The translations under genes were made by a program, and so were the position numbers. DNA of 13,117 nucleotides, taken from positions 1 to 13,117 of the forward strand of contig JAQGKJ010000416.1 in assembly GCA_028290165.1 (NCBI GenBank), read 5' to 3'. The notes under the pieces were generated by a model that was given only the letters and a program-made list of their open reading frames with translations, did not search any database and was not told the origin of the DNA. The stretch is from Bradyrhizobium sp. GTDB lineage: Bacteria > Pseudomonadota > Alphaproteobacteria > Rhizobiales > Xanthobacteraceae. Positions 1 through 5,914 of the stretch are shown one piece after another; position 1 is the first letter of the stretch; each line of letters opens with the position of its first letter.

Positions 1-132
1 CATCCGGGTGATGTGAATATGATGAAGCGGCAGACCCTTTTTCCTGGCCGTCTGCATGCGCTCGGCGACCCAGCCTTTGAGTTCCTTGATCGACTCGCAG
101 CCGACGGCAAGCTTGATGAGGTGAAGCGTCAT
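1..132 (-). CDS. DUF1489 family protein, N-terminal part (cut by window edge)
   Basis: The minus-strand frame opens with ATG at 132 and runs off the left edge, leaving 44 residues. The visible part begins MTLHLIKLAVGCESIKEL and ends in the basic stretch RKKGLPLHHIHITRM. This start resembles the N-terminus of DUF1489, a small alphaproteobacterial family of unknown function; the assignment is from memory of the family. The stop codon of the upstream membrane-protein gene lies 39 bases away on the same strand, so the two may be cotranscribed. I see no strong Shine-Dalgarno sequence before the ATG; the bases just upstream are pyrimidine-rich (GTCTTTTC). Family assignment is fairly sure, function unknown. 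Confidence 0.75.
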   Translation of the reverse strand, partial: MTLHLIKLAVGCESIKELKGWVAERMQTARKKGLPLHHIHITRM

Positions 133-171
133 GAAAAGACGTTAACGACCAGCAATGGCTTTTGGAAGGGA

Positions 172-1134
172 TCAATCGTTCGACGCTGCCGGAGCGGGCT
201 CTGCAGGAGCAGACGCAGCCGGCGTGATCTGGACCGGCGCGGCGGCCGGGCGCGATGGTTTCGCGGCCGCCTGCTTTTTCGCCGGCACGGACGCCGTCGC
301 CGGGGTCGGACGCGCTGACGGCATTGGTGCATTCGACGCCGCGGCACGCGGCGCAGGCGCCGTGCCGGGCTCCGGCGTCATGATGCTGACAGGCGGGGTC
401 GAGGCTGCGGTGGGGAACTCGGCATTGGTGGGTTTGCCCGTGGGCATGGTTGGCGCGAGCACCGCAACCGGTGCCGCCGCCGTGGTCGCGGGTGCGTTCC
501 ACGACGGCGCGTAACGCGTGATCACGCCGTCATATACCCGATCGCCCATATTGACCGAGATCTGGCGACGATCCGTCAGAGACCGGAAAGCTGCGCAGTC
601 CGACGGCGTGCAATGGTCGCGCACCGCGAGCACGTAAGCCATCAGGCCATAGCGGTCGCGCTCGATCGAGCGGCGCACCATCTGCATTTCGGGTGTCATG
701 CTCTTGCTGGCGGTGGCGACATCGCCGAGTGCCGTCAGCCGCGTGATCTGCGAGGCCGCGTAGGACAGCGCCGCGGCGGCGGACTCGGGGGAACCAAACA
801 ATGTTTTTTCGCACGCCATCAGCACGGTCTCCCCCGCCATGTCGTCGATACACGACAGTGCCGGCAACGCAGCGATCGTCGGCTGGGAGGATTGGGTCTC
901 GGCGGACGCCATCCGCCCGTCCGGACCGAACCCGCGAATGGTGGCGGCAACGGCGATGCCGACCGCCAACAGCGTGATGACCGTCAACGCGCCGTTGGCA
1001 ACCGATTTTTCCGCGCGCACCAGCGTGAACAGAACGATTACCCCGAAGAATCCCGCCGCGGCCAATGTCAGCCACATCGGAAAGGTCGGCGAACGCCAAA
1101 GTTGGTCGAGCGCGCTAGCCCAGGCCCAGTTCAT
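172..1134 (-). CDS. Hypothetical two-helix membrane protein with Ala/Pro-rich tail
   Basis: This 320-residue protein is not assigned to a named family. Two hydrophobic segments stand at about residues 21-40 and 48-66, with a short loop containing RAEK between them. They are followed by a polar domain (about 90-210) holding four cysteines (C95, C108, C175, C180), which could form two disulfides if the domain is periplasmic. From about residue 213 to the end the chain is dominated by Ala, Pro, Thr and Lys, like a flexible linker or peptidoglycan-spanning tail. The ATG at 1134 is preceded by GAGG about ten bases upstream, which supports this start. The DUF1489 gene follows 39 bases downstream on the same strand. 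Similar lone hypothetical proteins occur in Bradyrhizobium as I recall, but I can name no function. Confidence 0.8.
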   Translation of the reverse strand: MNWAWASALDQLWRSPTFPMWLTLAAAGFFGVIVLFTLVRAEKSVANGALTVITLLAVGIAVAATIRGFGPDGRMASAETQSSQPTIAALPALSCIDDMAGETVLMACEKTLFGSPESAAAALSYAASQITRLTALGDVATASKSMTPEMQMVRRSIERDRYGLMAYVLAVRDHCTPSDCAAFRSLTDRRQISVNMGDRVYDGVITRYAPSWNAPATTAAAPVAVLAPTMPTGKPTNAEFPTAASTPPVSIMTPEPGTAPAPRAAASNAPMPSARPTPATASVPAKKQAAAKPSRPAAAPVQITPAASAPAEPAPAASND

Positions 1135-1297
1135 GCGCGATGTTCCTCAACGCAGCATAAAACGCATTCACGAAGCGAATGCCGTTCTTCGCACTCGGCT
1201 TCTCGCAGAATGGATCTGCGAACGGGGCGTTTTGACGGCGGGCGAAACGGAATCCGCTTCACCCGGCTATGCGCGATCGTTCAGGACGCGCGATTTT

Positions 1298-1501
1298 TCA
1301 GGAAATGTCGAGCTGACTTTCCTTGGCCACCCGTTCGAAAGCCTCAGTCGAGCTTTTGATCCGATACTGGCAGTCGTCGCCATCGGTCGGAAGCAGACGG
1401 ATCACCTCGTAGGTGCCACTGGCGGCCGGACGGGCGACATTGCTGGCAGTGAAATAGACGGTCTCTCCAACGGTGAATTTGTGCTTCAACGCCCTCTCCA
1501 T
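1298..1501 (-). CDS. Small hypothetical protein (67 aa)
   Basis: The reading frame encodes a compact, soluble, SH3-like looking protein with the pattern KFTVGETVYFTASNVARP, then GTYEVIRLLP and CQYRIKSS, ending ERVAKESQLDIS. The alternation of short hydrophobic strands and turns suggests a small beta barrel. Homologues of this pattern (short Rhizobiales proteins with an YEVIRLLP-QYRI core) are known to me only as hypothetical. The start is uncertain. The ATG at 1501 lacks a clear ribosome binding site, whereas a TTG at 1489 is preceded by GGAGAGG at good distance, so the mature protein could begin at the Leu-Lys-His-Lys stretch and have 63 residues. The frame continues open upstream of 1501 to 1573 but reads as noncoding. 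No membrane segment. Confidence 0.7.
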   Translation of the reverse strand: MERALKHKFTVGETVYFTASNVARPAASGTYEVIRLLPTDGDDCQYRIKSSTEAFERVAKESQLDIS

Positions 1502-1606
1502 CACGCAAAATGGTCGGCTGTGCCCACGGTCCCGCTGCAGCGGCCGACTGAAAACCCGGCGGGTATATAGCACGGCGCCAGCGGCGTTGGCCAGTTACAT
1601 CCGGAC

Positions 1607-1714
1607 ATGGCAAATACGCAAATTTTGCAGGTTTTTCAGGGCGATAAACAGATTTCGCGGGTTCCCGGTGTATCTGTCCGGCCAACATCGGGAACCGTCG
1701 CGTCCCGGACTTAG
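1607..1714 (+). CDS. Possible 35-residue small ORF
   Basis: An ATG at 1607 opens a 35-codon frame reading MANTQILQVFQGDKQISR and ending in TAG at 1712-1714, overlapping the stop codon of the convergent YidB-like gene. The composition is protein-like, but the Shine-Dalgarno match is poor (CCGGAC just before the ATG), and an 8-base inverted repeat (1660-1696) sits inside. It may be chance. I list it only because it fills a 209-base gap and is too short for ordinary gene callers. Confidence 0.15.
   Translation: MANTQILQVFQGDKQISRVPGVSVRPTSGTVASRT
1660..1696. repeat. Inverted repeat GGTTCCCG / CGGGAACC downstream of the YidB-like gene
   Basis: GGTTCCCG (1660-1667) is matched perfectly by CGGGAACC (1689-1696) across a 21-base spacer. 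It begins 15 bases beyond the stop codon of the minus-strand YidB-like gene, so it may fold as a 3' end hairpin in that mRNA. There is no U-run after it on either strand, so it is not a standard intrinsic terminator. A protein-binding site is the alternative. Confidence 0.4.
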
Positions 1715-2079
1715 GCGCCATGCGGCAGCTTGCCGTCCGGGCTGGCGTGATCGACCGCCAAGGGAACCTGCTGCGCCAACACTTGGGACAACTGATCGAC
1801 CGGGATGTTGAAGCGCGCCGCCAGTTGCCTGACGGTATCGCTGCCCAAGACCTGCTGCAACTGCTCGGCCGTGATCGGCAGATTCTGGCCGTTGCCGATC
1901 CAGGATTTGACCTGATCGCCGAGGCCCGCCTGCTGCAGCTTGGCGACAATCGCGTTTAGGCCGCCCTGGGTGCCATTGCCGAGCACCTCGCTCAGCACGA
2001 CCGGGACCACCGCTGCCTCAAGCTGGCCGAGTGCGCCTTTGAACGCGGGTGAATTTTCCAATGAATCGAGAATTCCCAT
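1711..2079 (-). CDS. YidB-like DUF937 family protein
   Basis: The 122-residue product starts MGILDSLENSPAFKGALG and contains a helical, Gln/Ala-rich body with LPITAEQLQQVLGSDTVRQLAARFNIPVDQLSQVLAQQVP. This is the signature of the YidB-like branch of DUF937, in which a repeated helical unit places a glycine-serine turn before VRQLA. The function of the family is unknown; proteins are small and soluble with no signal peptide, as here. The ATG at 2079 has a strong ribosome binding site (AAAAGGAGTC, about six bases upstream), fixing the start. The C-terminal SPDGKLPHGA is typical of full-length members, so it seems complete. A GST gene lies 105 bases upstream on the same strand, with a possible promoter between them. 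Confidence 0.88.
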   Translation of the reverse strand: MGILDSLENSPAFKGALGQLEAAVVPVVLSEVLGNGTQGGLNAIVAKLQQAGLGDQVKSWIGNGQNLPITAEQLQQVLGSDTVRQLAARFNIPVDQLSQVLAQQVPLAVDHASPDGKLPHGA

Positions 2080-2120
2080 GGCCGACTCCTTTTCGCTGAA
2101 TGCGCAACGCCGGTTCCAAG

Positions 2121-2149
2121 TTCAGACCGCTTTCGCAAGGCGTCGTCAA
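2121..2149 (-). promoter_or_regulatory. Possible sigma-70 type promoter of the YidB-like gene
   Basis: On the minus strand TTGACG (2149-2144) is followed after 17 bases by TCTGAA (2126-2121). The -35 element is close to consensus but the -10 matches only three of six positions. It lies about 40 bases before the YidB-like start codon, a fitting distance. Confidence 0.3.
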
Positions 2150-2184
2150 GCCGCGATTGCGAGCACCGTTCCGATTTCGCAAGC

Positions 2185-2841
2185 TCACACCGTCTCGAAC
2201 TTCTCGATCACGAGGGTTTCGGCAAGGGCCGCGCGCGTCCATTCCTGAAAGGCCGGCAACGCCATCATCGTGTCCATATAGGCCTTAACCTCCGGCCCGA
2301 CCGCAATCGCATAGGTGCGGAAGCGATGCACCACCGGCGCGAACATCGCGTCCGCGCCGCCAAATGCTCCAAACAGGAACGGCCCCGACTTGCCGTAGCG
2401 CTCGCGGCAATCGGTCCAAATCTGCTGAACGCGCGCGATGTCGGCGCGCGCATCCGCCGTTAGCGCGATCGCGCCGACCGGCCGATGCAGGTTCATGCCG
2501 CATTCGTTGCGCAACGCCGCAAAGCCGGAATGCATCTCCGCCGAAATCGAACGCGCATGCGCCCGGCGGGCGCGGTCCTCCGGCCACAATCGCGCCTCGG
2601 GAAATTTTTCGGCGGCGTATTCGATGATGGAAAGCGAATCCCAGATCGTGACGTCGCCGTCGATCAGCGCCGGCACCTTGCCCGAATGCGTGAAACTCAG
2701 GATCCGCTTCTTGTCGGCCTCCCCGGTATAGAGCGGGATGAACACTTCGTCGAAAATGATGTTGCTGGCGCGCAGCGCCAGCCACGGCCGCATCGACCAC
2801 GACGAATAATTTTTGTTGCCGATCACAAGCTTCAAAGCCAT
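2185..2841 (-). CDS. Glutathione S-transferase family protein
   Basis: The 218-residue protein has an N-terminal thioredoxin-like domain (about 1-80) and an all-helical C-terminal domain. The first strand and helix read KLVIGNKNYSSWSMRPWLAL, a form seen in a bacterial GST subgroup in which serines near residues 13-16 take the place of the catalytic Tyr/Ser/Cys. HSGKVPALI (residues 52-60) holds the cis-proline that binds the glutathione backbone, and DSLSIIEYAAE (from 68) is the motif that holds the gamma-glutamyl group. It is thus probably a cytosolic glutathione-dependent transferase or reductase of unknown substrate. The ATG at 2841 was chosen because it begins the first beta strand directly and has AAGGGAA upstream; the frame is open to a TTG-like codon at 2943, but that extension lacks GST similarity. 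It diverges from the DUF599 gene. Confidence 0.92.
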   Translation of the reverse strand: MALKLVIGNKNYSSWSMRPWLALRASNIIFDEVFIPLYTGEADKKRILSFTHSGKVPALIDGDVTIWDSLSIIEYAAEKFPEARLWPEDRARRAHARSISAEMHSGFAALRNECGMNLHRPVGAIALTADARADIARVQQIWTDCRERYGKSGPFLFGAFGGADAMFAPVVHRFRTYAIAVGPEVKAYMDTMMALPAFQEWTRAALAETLVIEKFETV

Positions 2842-2895
2842 CGCGAACAATTCCCTTGTCAGTTCGCCATCTTGCCACAACCCAGCCAAAACCTT

Positions 2896-2925
2896 CAACC
2901 GGCGCCAGCACGATCCTGCCGGTTG
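2896..2925. promoter_or_regulatory. Inverted repeat CAACCGGC / GCCGGTTG in the GST-DUF599 divergent gap
   Basis: CAACCGGC (2896-2903) and GCCGGTTG (2918-2925) form a perfect 8-base inverted repeat with a 14-base spacer, centred between two divergent start codons (2841 and 2974). The geometry (22 bases between arm starts, about two helical turns) fits a dimeric repressor site, though a transcript hairpin is equally possible. No regulator for it is identifiable in the window. Confidence 0.35.
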
Positions 2926-2973
2926 CCGCGACTGATCCTGCATGGCAGCATTCGCATCGCCGGGGGATGCAGC

Positions 2974-3651
2974 ATGGGTGGATATTGGATCGATATTCTA
3001 GCGGTCGGCTTCTTCATTCTCGAATGGACGGTCTATGCGGTTACGCTGGAGCATAGCGCGTATGGACGCGACAGCCTGTCCGCCCGCATGCATGCCTATC
3101 GCGAGGTCTGGATCCGCCGCATGCTCGACCGGCAGACCCGCATGGTCGACATGCAGATCATGGCGTCGCTGCAGAACGGCACGGCGTTCTTTGCCTCCAC
3201 CAGCCTGCTCGCGATCGGCGGCGCGCTGGCATTGCTGCGATCGACCAGTGATGCCATGGCCGTGCTGGGGGGATTGCCGGTCGATCTCAGGCCCTCGGCC
3301 GCGGTGTGGGAAGTCAAATGTGTCGGCCTGGTGCTGATTTTCGTCTACGCGTTCTTCAAGTTCGCCTGGGCCTACCGGTTGTTCAATTACGTCGCCATCC
3401 TGCTCGGCGCGATGCCGCCGGCCGATCAGCGCGATACGCCCGACGCAGAAGCCCATGTGATCCGGACGACAAGGTTGTTCCAAGCCGCAGGCCGGCATTT
3501 CAATCGCGGCCAGCGCGCGTTCTTCTTTGCGCTGGGCTATCTCGGCTGGTTCGTCAGCCCCTGGATCTTGTTCGTCACCACCGCATTGGTCGTGATCGTC
3601 ACTTGGCGCCGGCAGTTCGCCTCGAATGCCTGGCGCGCGATGGGGAGCTAG
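2974..3651 (+). CDS. DUF599 family integral membrane protein
   Basis: This 225-residue protein has hydrophobic segments at about 5-24, 68-88, 113-130 and 182-210, the layout of the DUF599 family. Family features visible are the early WTVYAVTLE after the first helix, a basic stretch with REVWIRRML and DRQTRMVD, FFKFAWAYRLFNY in the third helix, and AAGRHFNRGQRAFFFALGYLGWF before the last. The molecular function of DUF599 is not known. The start at 2974 follows a GGGGGA stretch at suitable distance and places the first helix at the N-terminus. The frame is open further upstream through the GST gene, but that part is antisense to GST and is disregarded. Its TAG stop shares all its bases with the stop region of the convergent TolA-like gene. 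Confidence 0.88.
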   Translation: MGGYWIDILAVGFFILEWTVYAVTLEHSAYGRDSLSARMHAYREVWIRRMLDRQTRMVDMQIMASLQNGTAFFASTSLLAIGGALALLRSTSDAMAVLGGLPVDLRPSAAVWEVKCVGLVLIFVYAFFKFAWAYRLFNYVAILLGAMPPADQRDTPDAEAHVIRTTRLFQAAGRHFNRGQRAFFFALGYLGWFVSPWILFVTTALVVIVTWRRQFASNAWRAMGS

Positions 3652-4490
3652 GACGCGAAATCCTGCGGCGTAAAGCTCAGGTCGAGGACCCTCCATTCAC
3701 CATAGCGGTCCGCAGGCAACATCGCGTAGGGCTGGCAGGCCTGAAGCGCGCTGATGGCGCTTTGCATCAGGGCCGGTCCCTTGGGCGACGCGCTGGCTTC
3801 GATCAGAAGCGGCTCGTCTGCGAGCTTGCCGTCGCGCGTCATCAGCACCCGCAGCGTGATCCTGAGCTTCTCGGAGGGAGCGATCGATGCCGGCAGTTTC
3901 GAGCATGTCTTGAGATGACGGCGAAATTCGCTAACGAGATTTGTGTCGATGTCGGCGGTCTTTGACGCCGGGGCGTCGAAGTCGTCGCCGGATTTTTCCT
4001 TGGGCGGCGCGACGGGCAGCGGCGGAGGCAGGCCCAGCATCACGCGATACTTGATGGAGAGATCGGGCTGTGGAGGGGCGAAGCCGGGTTCCGGGGGTGT
4101 CGCCGCGGGCGGCGGCTGCGGTGGCGGCGGCTGAACGGCAGCCTGTTGCTTGACAGGACGCGGCGGCGTCGCCTGCTTTTGCGGCGGCGTCTGCGCCGCC
4201 TGCTTCTGTGGCGGCTCTGCGGCCTCCTGAGCGCCGGCCGGCGCCGGCGGGGTTGCGGCTGCGGGTTTCGAGGAAAGGTCGAAGGCGTCGGAAGGCTGCG
4301 CGTCGGGCGGCGGCTCTTCCTTCCTGGGCGGCGGGGCCTCGGCCGGCGGGACAAGATCGACTGTGATCGGTTCGGTCGTGGTCGAACCGAACAGATGCAC
4401 CTCGGAAAAGAGGAGCATCAGCATCAAAACCGACAGGTGAGCAATCACAGATGCCGTGATGCCGGTGCGTATGATCTCCCGTGGTTTCAT
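3648..4490 (-). CDS. TolA/TonB-like periplasm-spanning protein
   Basis: The 280-residue product has a single N-terminal membrane anchor (about 11-29, TASVIAHLSVLMLMLLFS), a long Pro/Ala/Gln/Lys-rich linker (about 48-165, including a repeated PPQKQA unit), and a C-terminal domain (about 183-280). That domain holds LVSEFRRHLKTCSKLP, ITLRVLMTRDGKLADEPLL and LPADRYGEWRVLDLSFTPQDF. The closing motif parallels the C-terminus of rhizobial TolA and other TonB_C-fold proteins; Cys196 and Cys252 could pair. Such proteins carry energy or tether the inner membrane to outer-membrane partners. No TolQ/R or ExbB/D gene lies nearby, so it is an orphan whose motor, if any, is elsewhere. The ATG at 4490 puts the anchor at the N-terminus; the frame is open further upstream into the antisense or offset reading of the aldo/keto reductase and is not used. 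The stop overlaps that of the DUF599 gene. Confidence 0.82.
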   Translation of the reverse strand: MKPREIIRTGITASVIAHLSVLMLMLLFSEVHLFGSTTTEPITVDLVPPAEAPPPRKEEPPPDAQPSDAFDLSSKPAAATPPAPAGAQEAAEPPQKQAAQTPPQKQATPPRPVKQQAAVQPPPPQPPPAATPPEPGFAPPQPDLSIKYRVMLGLPPPLPVAPPKEKSGDDFDAPASKTADIDTNLVSEFRRHLKTCSKLPASIAPSEKLRITLRVLMTRDGKLADEPLLIEASASPKGPALMQSAISALQACQPYAMLPADRYGEWRVLDLSFTPQDFAS

Positions 4491-4551
4491 CGCAATGGAC
4501 CAACGTGTCGAATACGCGCTTGCCGCCAGCATAGCGGCCAATGGGCGGGCC

Positions 4552-5400
4552 TCAATCCCATTTTGGCGCGAAACCGAAATCGGTGAGCCGGCCCTTGGCG
4601 CTTGCCATCTGGGAGATCGCCTGCATCTCCTCGTCGGACAGCGCGAAGTCGAAGATGTCGATATTTTCCGACAACCGCTCGATCCTCGAGGTCCGCGGGA
4701 TCGCGGCAACATTCTGCTGCACCAGCCAGCGCAGGCTGACTTGGGCGGCGGTCTTGCCGTGGGCCTGCCCGATCCGCGCCAGCGTCGCGTCGTTTTTGAC
4801 GCGGCCCTTCGCGACCGGACTATAGGCGACCAACGCCATGCCGTGCCGCGCACAGGCTTCCCTGACCTTGGTCTGGTCGAGATAGGGATGATACTCGACC
4901 TGGTCGCACGCAAGTGGCTCGGCGCAGGCTGCAACCGCCTCCTCGATCAACGCCACGGTAAAGTTCGAGACGCCGATATGCCTGGTCATGCCGAGCTGTT
5001 TGGCATGCGCCAGCGCGCCCAGCGTTTCCGATAGCGGCACGTGCGGATTTGGCCAGTGCAGCAGCAGCAGATCGACTTCCGAGAGCCGCAGCCTGGTGAG
5101 GCTCTCCTTGGTGGATCGCTCGAGATCGTTCGGCGCGAAATGGTTGGTCCAGACTTTTGTGGTCACGAACAGCTCGTCGCGCCGGACCCTGGAGGCGCGC
5201 AGGCCGTCGCCGACCTCACGTTCATTCTCATAGACCTGCGCGGTGTCGACGTGGCGATAGCCGAGCCGCATGGCCTGCTCCACCAGCCGCGCGCAGGTCC
5301 GCCCCCGCAGCTCCCAGGTGCCGAGCCCGATCGCGGGAATTTTGGCGCCATTGGCCTCGACGAATTGCATTGGCGGGTACTCTGACGAACCGAGCCCCAT
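4552..5400 (-). CDS. Aldo/keto reductase
   Basis: An NAD(P)H-dependent oxidoreductase of the aldo/keto reductase superfamily, cytosolic, reducing carbonyls to alcohols. Counting from the ATG at 5400 it has 282 residues, and the catalytic tetrad is visible: Asp52 and Tyr57 in VDTAQVYENE, Lys82 in TTKVW and His115 in LLLLHWPNP. The cofactor-binding C-terminal part includes VAYSPVAKG, GKTAAQVSLRWLVQQNVAAIPRTS and SENIDIFDFALS. It resembles the 2,5-diketogluconate reductase/methylglyoxal reductase type; the substrate is not decidable here. Start choice: the ATG at 5400 follows AGGGGA at good spacing, while the ATG at 5370 (MQFVEANG, 272 residues) matches the family's usual N-terminus better but has a weak ribosome binding site. 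The XRE gene lies 51 bases upstream and a hairpin sits in the gap. Confidence 0.92.
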   Translation of the reverse strand: MGLGSSEYPPMQFVEANGAKIPAIGLGTWELRGRTCARLVEQAMRLGYRHVDTAQVYENEREVGDGLRASRVRRDELFVTTKVWTNHFAPNDLERSTKESLTRLRLSEVDLLLLHWPNPHVPLSETLGALAHAKQLGMTRHIGVSNFTVALIEEAVAACAEPLACDQVEYHPYLDQTKVREACARHGMALVAYSPVAKGRVKNDATLARIGQAHGKTAAQVSLRWLVQQNVAAIPRTSRIERLSENIDIFDFALSDEEMQAISQMASAKGRLTDFGFAPKWD

Positions 5401-5405
5401 TATGT

Positions 5406-5415
5406 CCCCTAGGGG
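5406..5415. promoter_or_regulatory. Palindrome CCCCTAGGGG over the aldo/keto reductase ribosome binding site
   Basis: A perfect ten-base palindrome covers the AGGGGA that would serve the ATG at 5400. In RNA it cannot close a stable hairpin on its own because it has no loop, but it could act as a protein site. It is noted because it bears on which start is used. Confidence 0.3.
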
Positions 5416-5436
5416 TCGCGCTGCCAACCGAGGGCT

Positions 5437-5451
5437 GCCCGGGTTCCGGGC
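5437..5451 (-). terminator. GC hairpin directly after the XRE gene
   Basis: GCCCGG-GTT-CCGGGC is a perfect six-base-pair stem with a three-base loop, placed right after the stop codon of the minus-strand XRE gene (TGA at 5454-5452). No U-tract follows on the minus strand, so it is at best a weak or Rho-assisted terminator, or a transcript-end stabiliser between this gene and the aldo/keto reductase. Confidence 0.35.
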
Positions 5452-5787
5452 TCAAATTGCAGCCGCGCCGGGCGCGAGCGCGGCAAACACCGTCTCGGGC
5501 GCGTGCGCAATCACGGCGAGCAGCGCCCGCGCCGGTCCGCGCGGCATGCGTTTGCCTTGCTCCCAGTTTCGGATGGTCTCGACCGGCACGCCCAGCCGCG
5601 CGGCAAATTCCTGCTGCGTCAGGCGCGCGCGGCGGCGAAGATCGCGCACCACCGGAGGCGTCACCATTTGCGACCCGGCGGAAGTCGTCGCCGACGCGGC
5701 AAGAGGCATTACCGGGGCGAGCGGAAACTCCTGCCCGTCCCGCAGTTCGACGATCCGTCCGTCCGCTTTCAGCCGCAAGCGCTGCAT
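5452..5787 (-). CDS. XRE-family helix-turn-helix regulator (HigA/NadS-like, orphan)
   Basis: The 111-residue protein carries an XRE-type helix-turn-helix at about residues 48-80: VVRDLRRRARLTQQEFAARLGVPVETIRNWEQGKR, followed by MPRGPARALLAVIAHAPETV. The IRNWEQGKR-P-GPARALL pattern is that of antitoxin-like regulators such as HigA and NadS. The N-terminal 45 residues (RLRLKADGRIVELRDGQEFPL) form a short strand-rich segment not typical of those antitoxins. No toxin-like gene adjoins it, so it may be a lone regulator. Three starts are possible: ATG 5787 (chosen; preceded by GCAGGG), GTG 5799, and TTG 5823, which has GGAG seven bases upstream. The first is preferred because the repeat elements upstream then lie in noncoding DNA. 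mgtE is upstream on the same strand. Confidence 0.85.
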   Translation of the reverse strand: MQRLRLKADGRIVELRDGQEFPLAPVMPLAASATTSAGSQMVTPPVVRDLRRRARLTQQEFAARLGVPVETIRNWEQGKRMPRGPARALLAVIAHAPETVFAALAPGAAAI

Positions 5788-5796
5788 GGCCCTGCT

Positions 5797-5851
5797 CACT
5801 TTTAGTGCGCGATCCGGGCGCAAACCCGGACTCCACTTTTGCTGATCGCGC
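5797..5851. promoter_or_regulatory. Repeat-rich control region upstream of the XRE gene
   Basis: CACTTTT occurs at 5797-5803 and again at 5834-5840. The first copy is part of the perfect dyad CACT-TTT-AGTG (5797-5807), and each copy is followed by a GCGCGATC-type element: GCGCGATC at 5807-5814 and its reverse complement GATCGCGC at 5844-5851. Between them CCGGG (5814-5818) and CCCGG (5825-5829) form a further small stem. Position just before the XRE start suggests operators for autoregulation; this is inference. Confidence 0.4.
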
Positions 5852-5874
5852 GCGGGAAGTGTCGGCGATGCGCG

Positions 5875-5890
5875 TTAAGGTTTGATTAAC
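5875..5890 (+). promoter_or_regulatory. CtrA-type binding site TTAA-N7-TTAAC
   Basis: TTAAGGTTTGATTAAC matches the full CtrA consensus TTAA(N7)TTAAC at every fixed position. CtrA is the cell-cycle response regulator of Alphaproteobacteria. The box lies 25 bases past the mgtE stop and 88 bases upstream of the XRE start codon, so the likely target is the XRE gene. In GC-rich DNA a chance match is unlikely but possible. Confidence 0.55.
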
Positions 5891-5914
5891 GATAACGGCT
5901 CTGGGTGCACCGAG

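Noticed and set aside
613..1570. Long plus-strand frames of 243-248 codons
   Set aside because: They are antisense to the 320-residue membrane protein; high GC leaves few stops. Composition (Arg, His, Gly) is typical of shadows.
2485..2973. In-frame extension upstream of the DUF599 start
   Set aside because: It is antisense to the GST gene and lacks membrane or family character; the helix begins right after the 2974 ATG.
4146..4586. Arg/Leu/Gly-rich plus-strand frame
   Set aside because: It is the complement of the Pro/Ala/Lys linker codons of the TolA-like gene.
4491..4934. In-frame extension upstream of the TolA-like start
   Set aside because: It is an offset reading of the aldo/keto reductase gene, Arg/Ser-rich, and would bury the membrane anchor.
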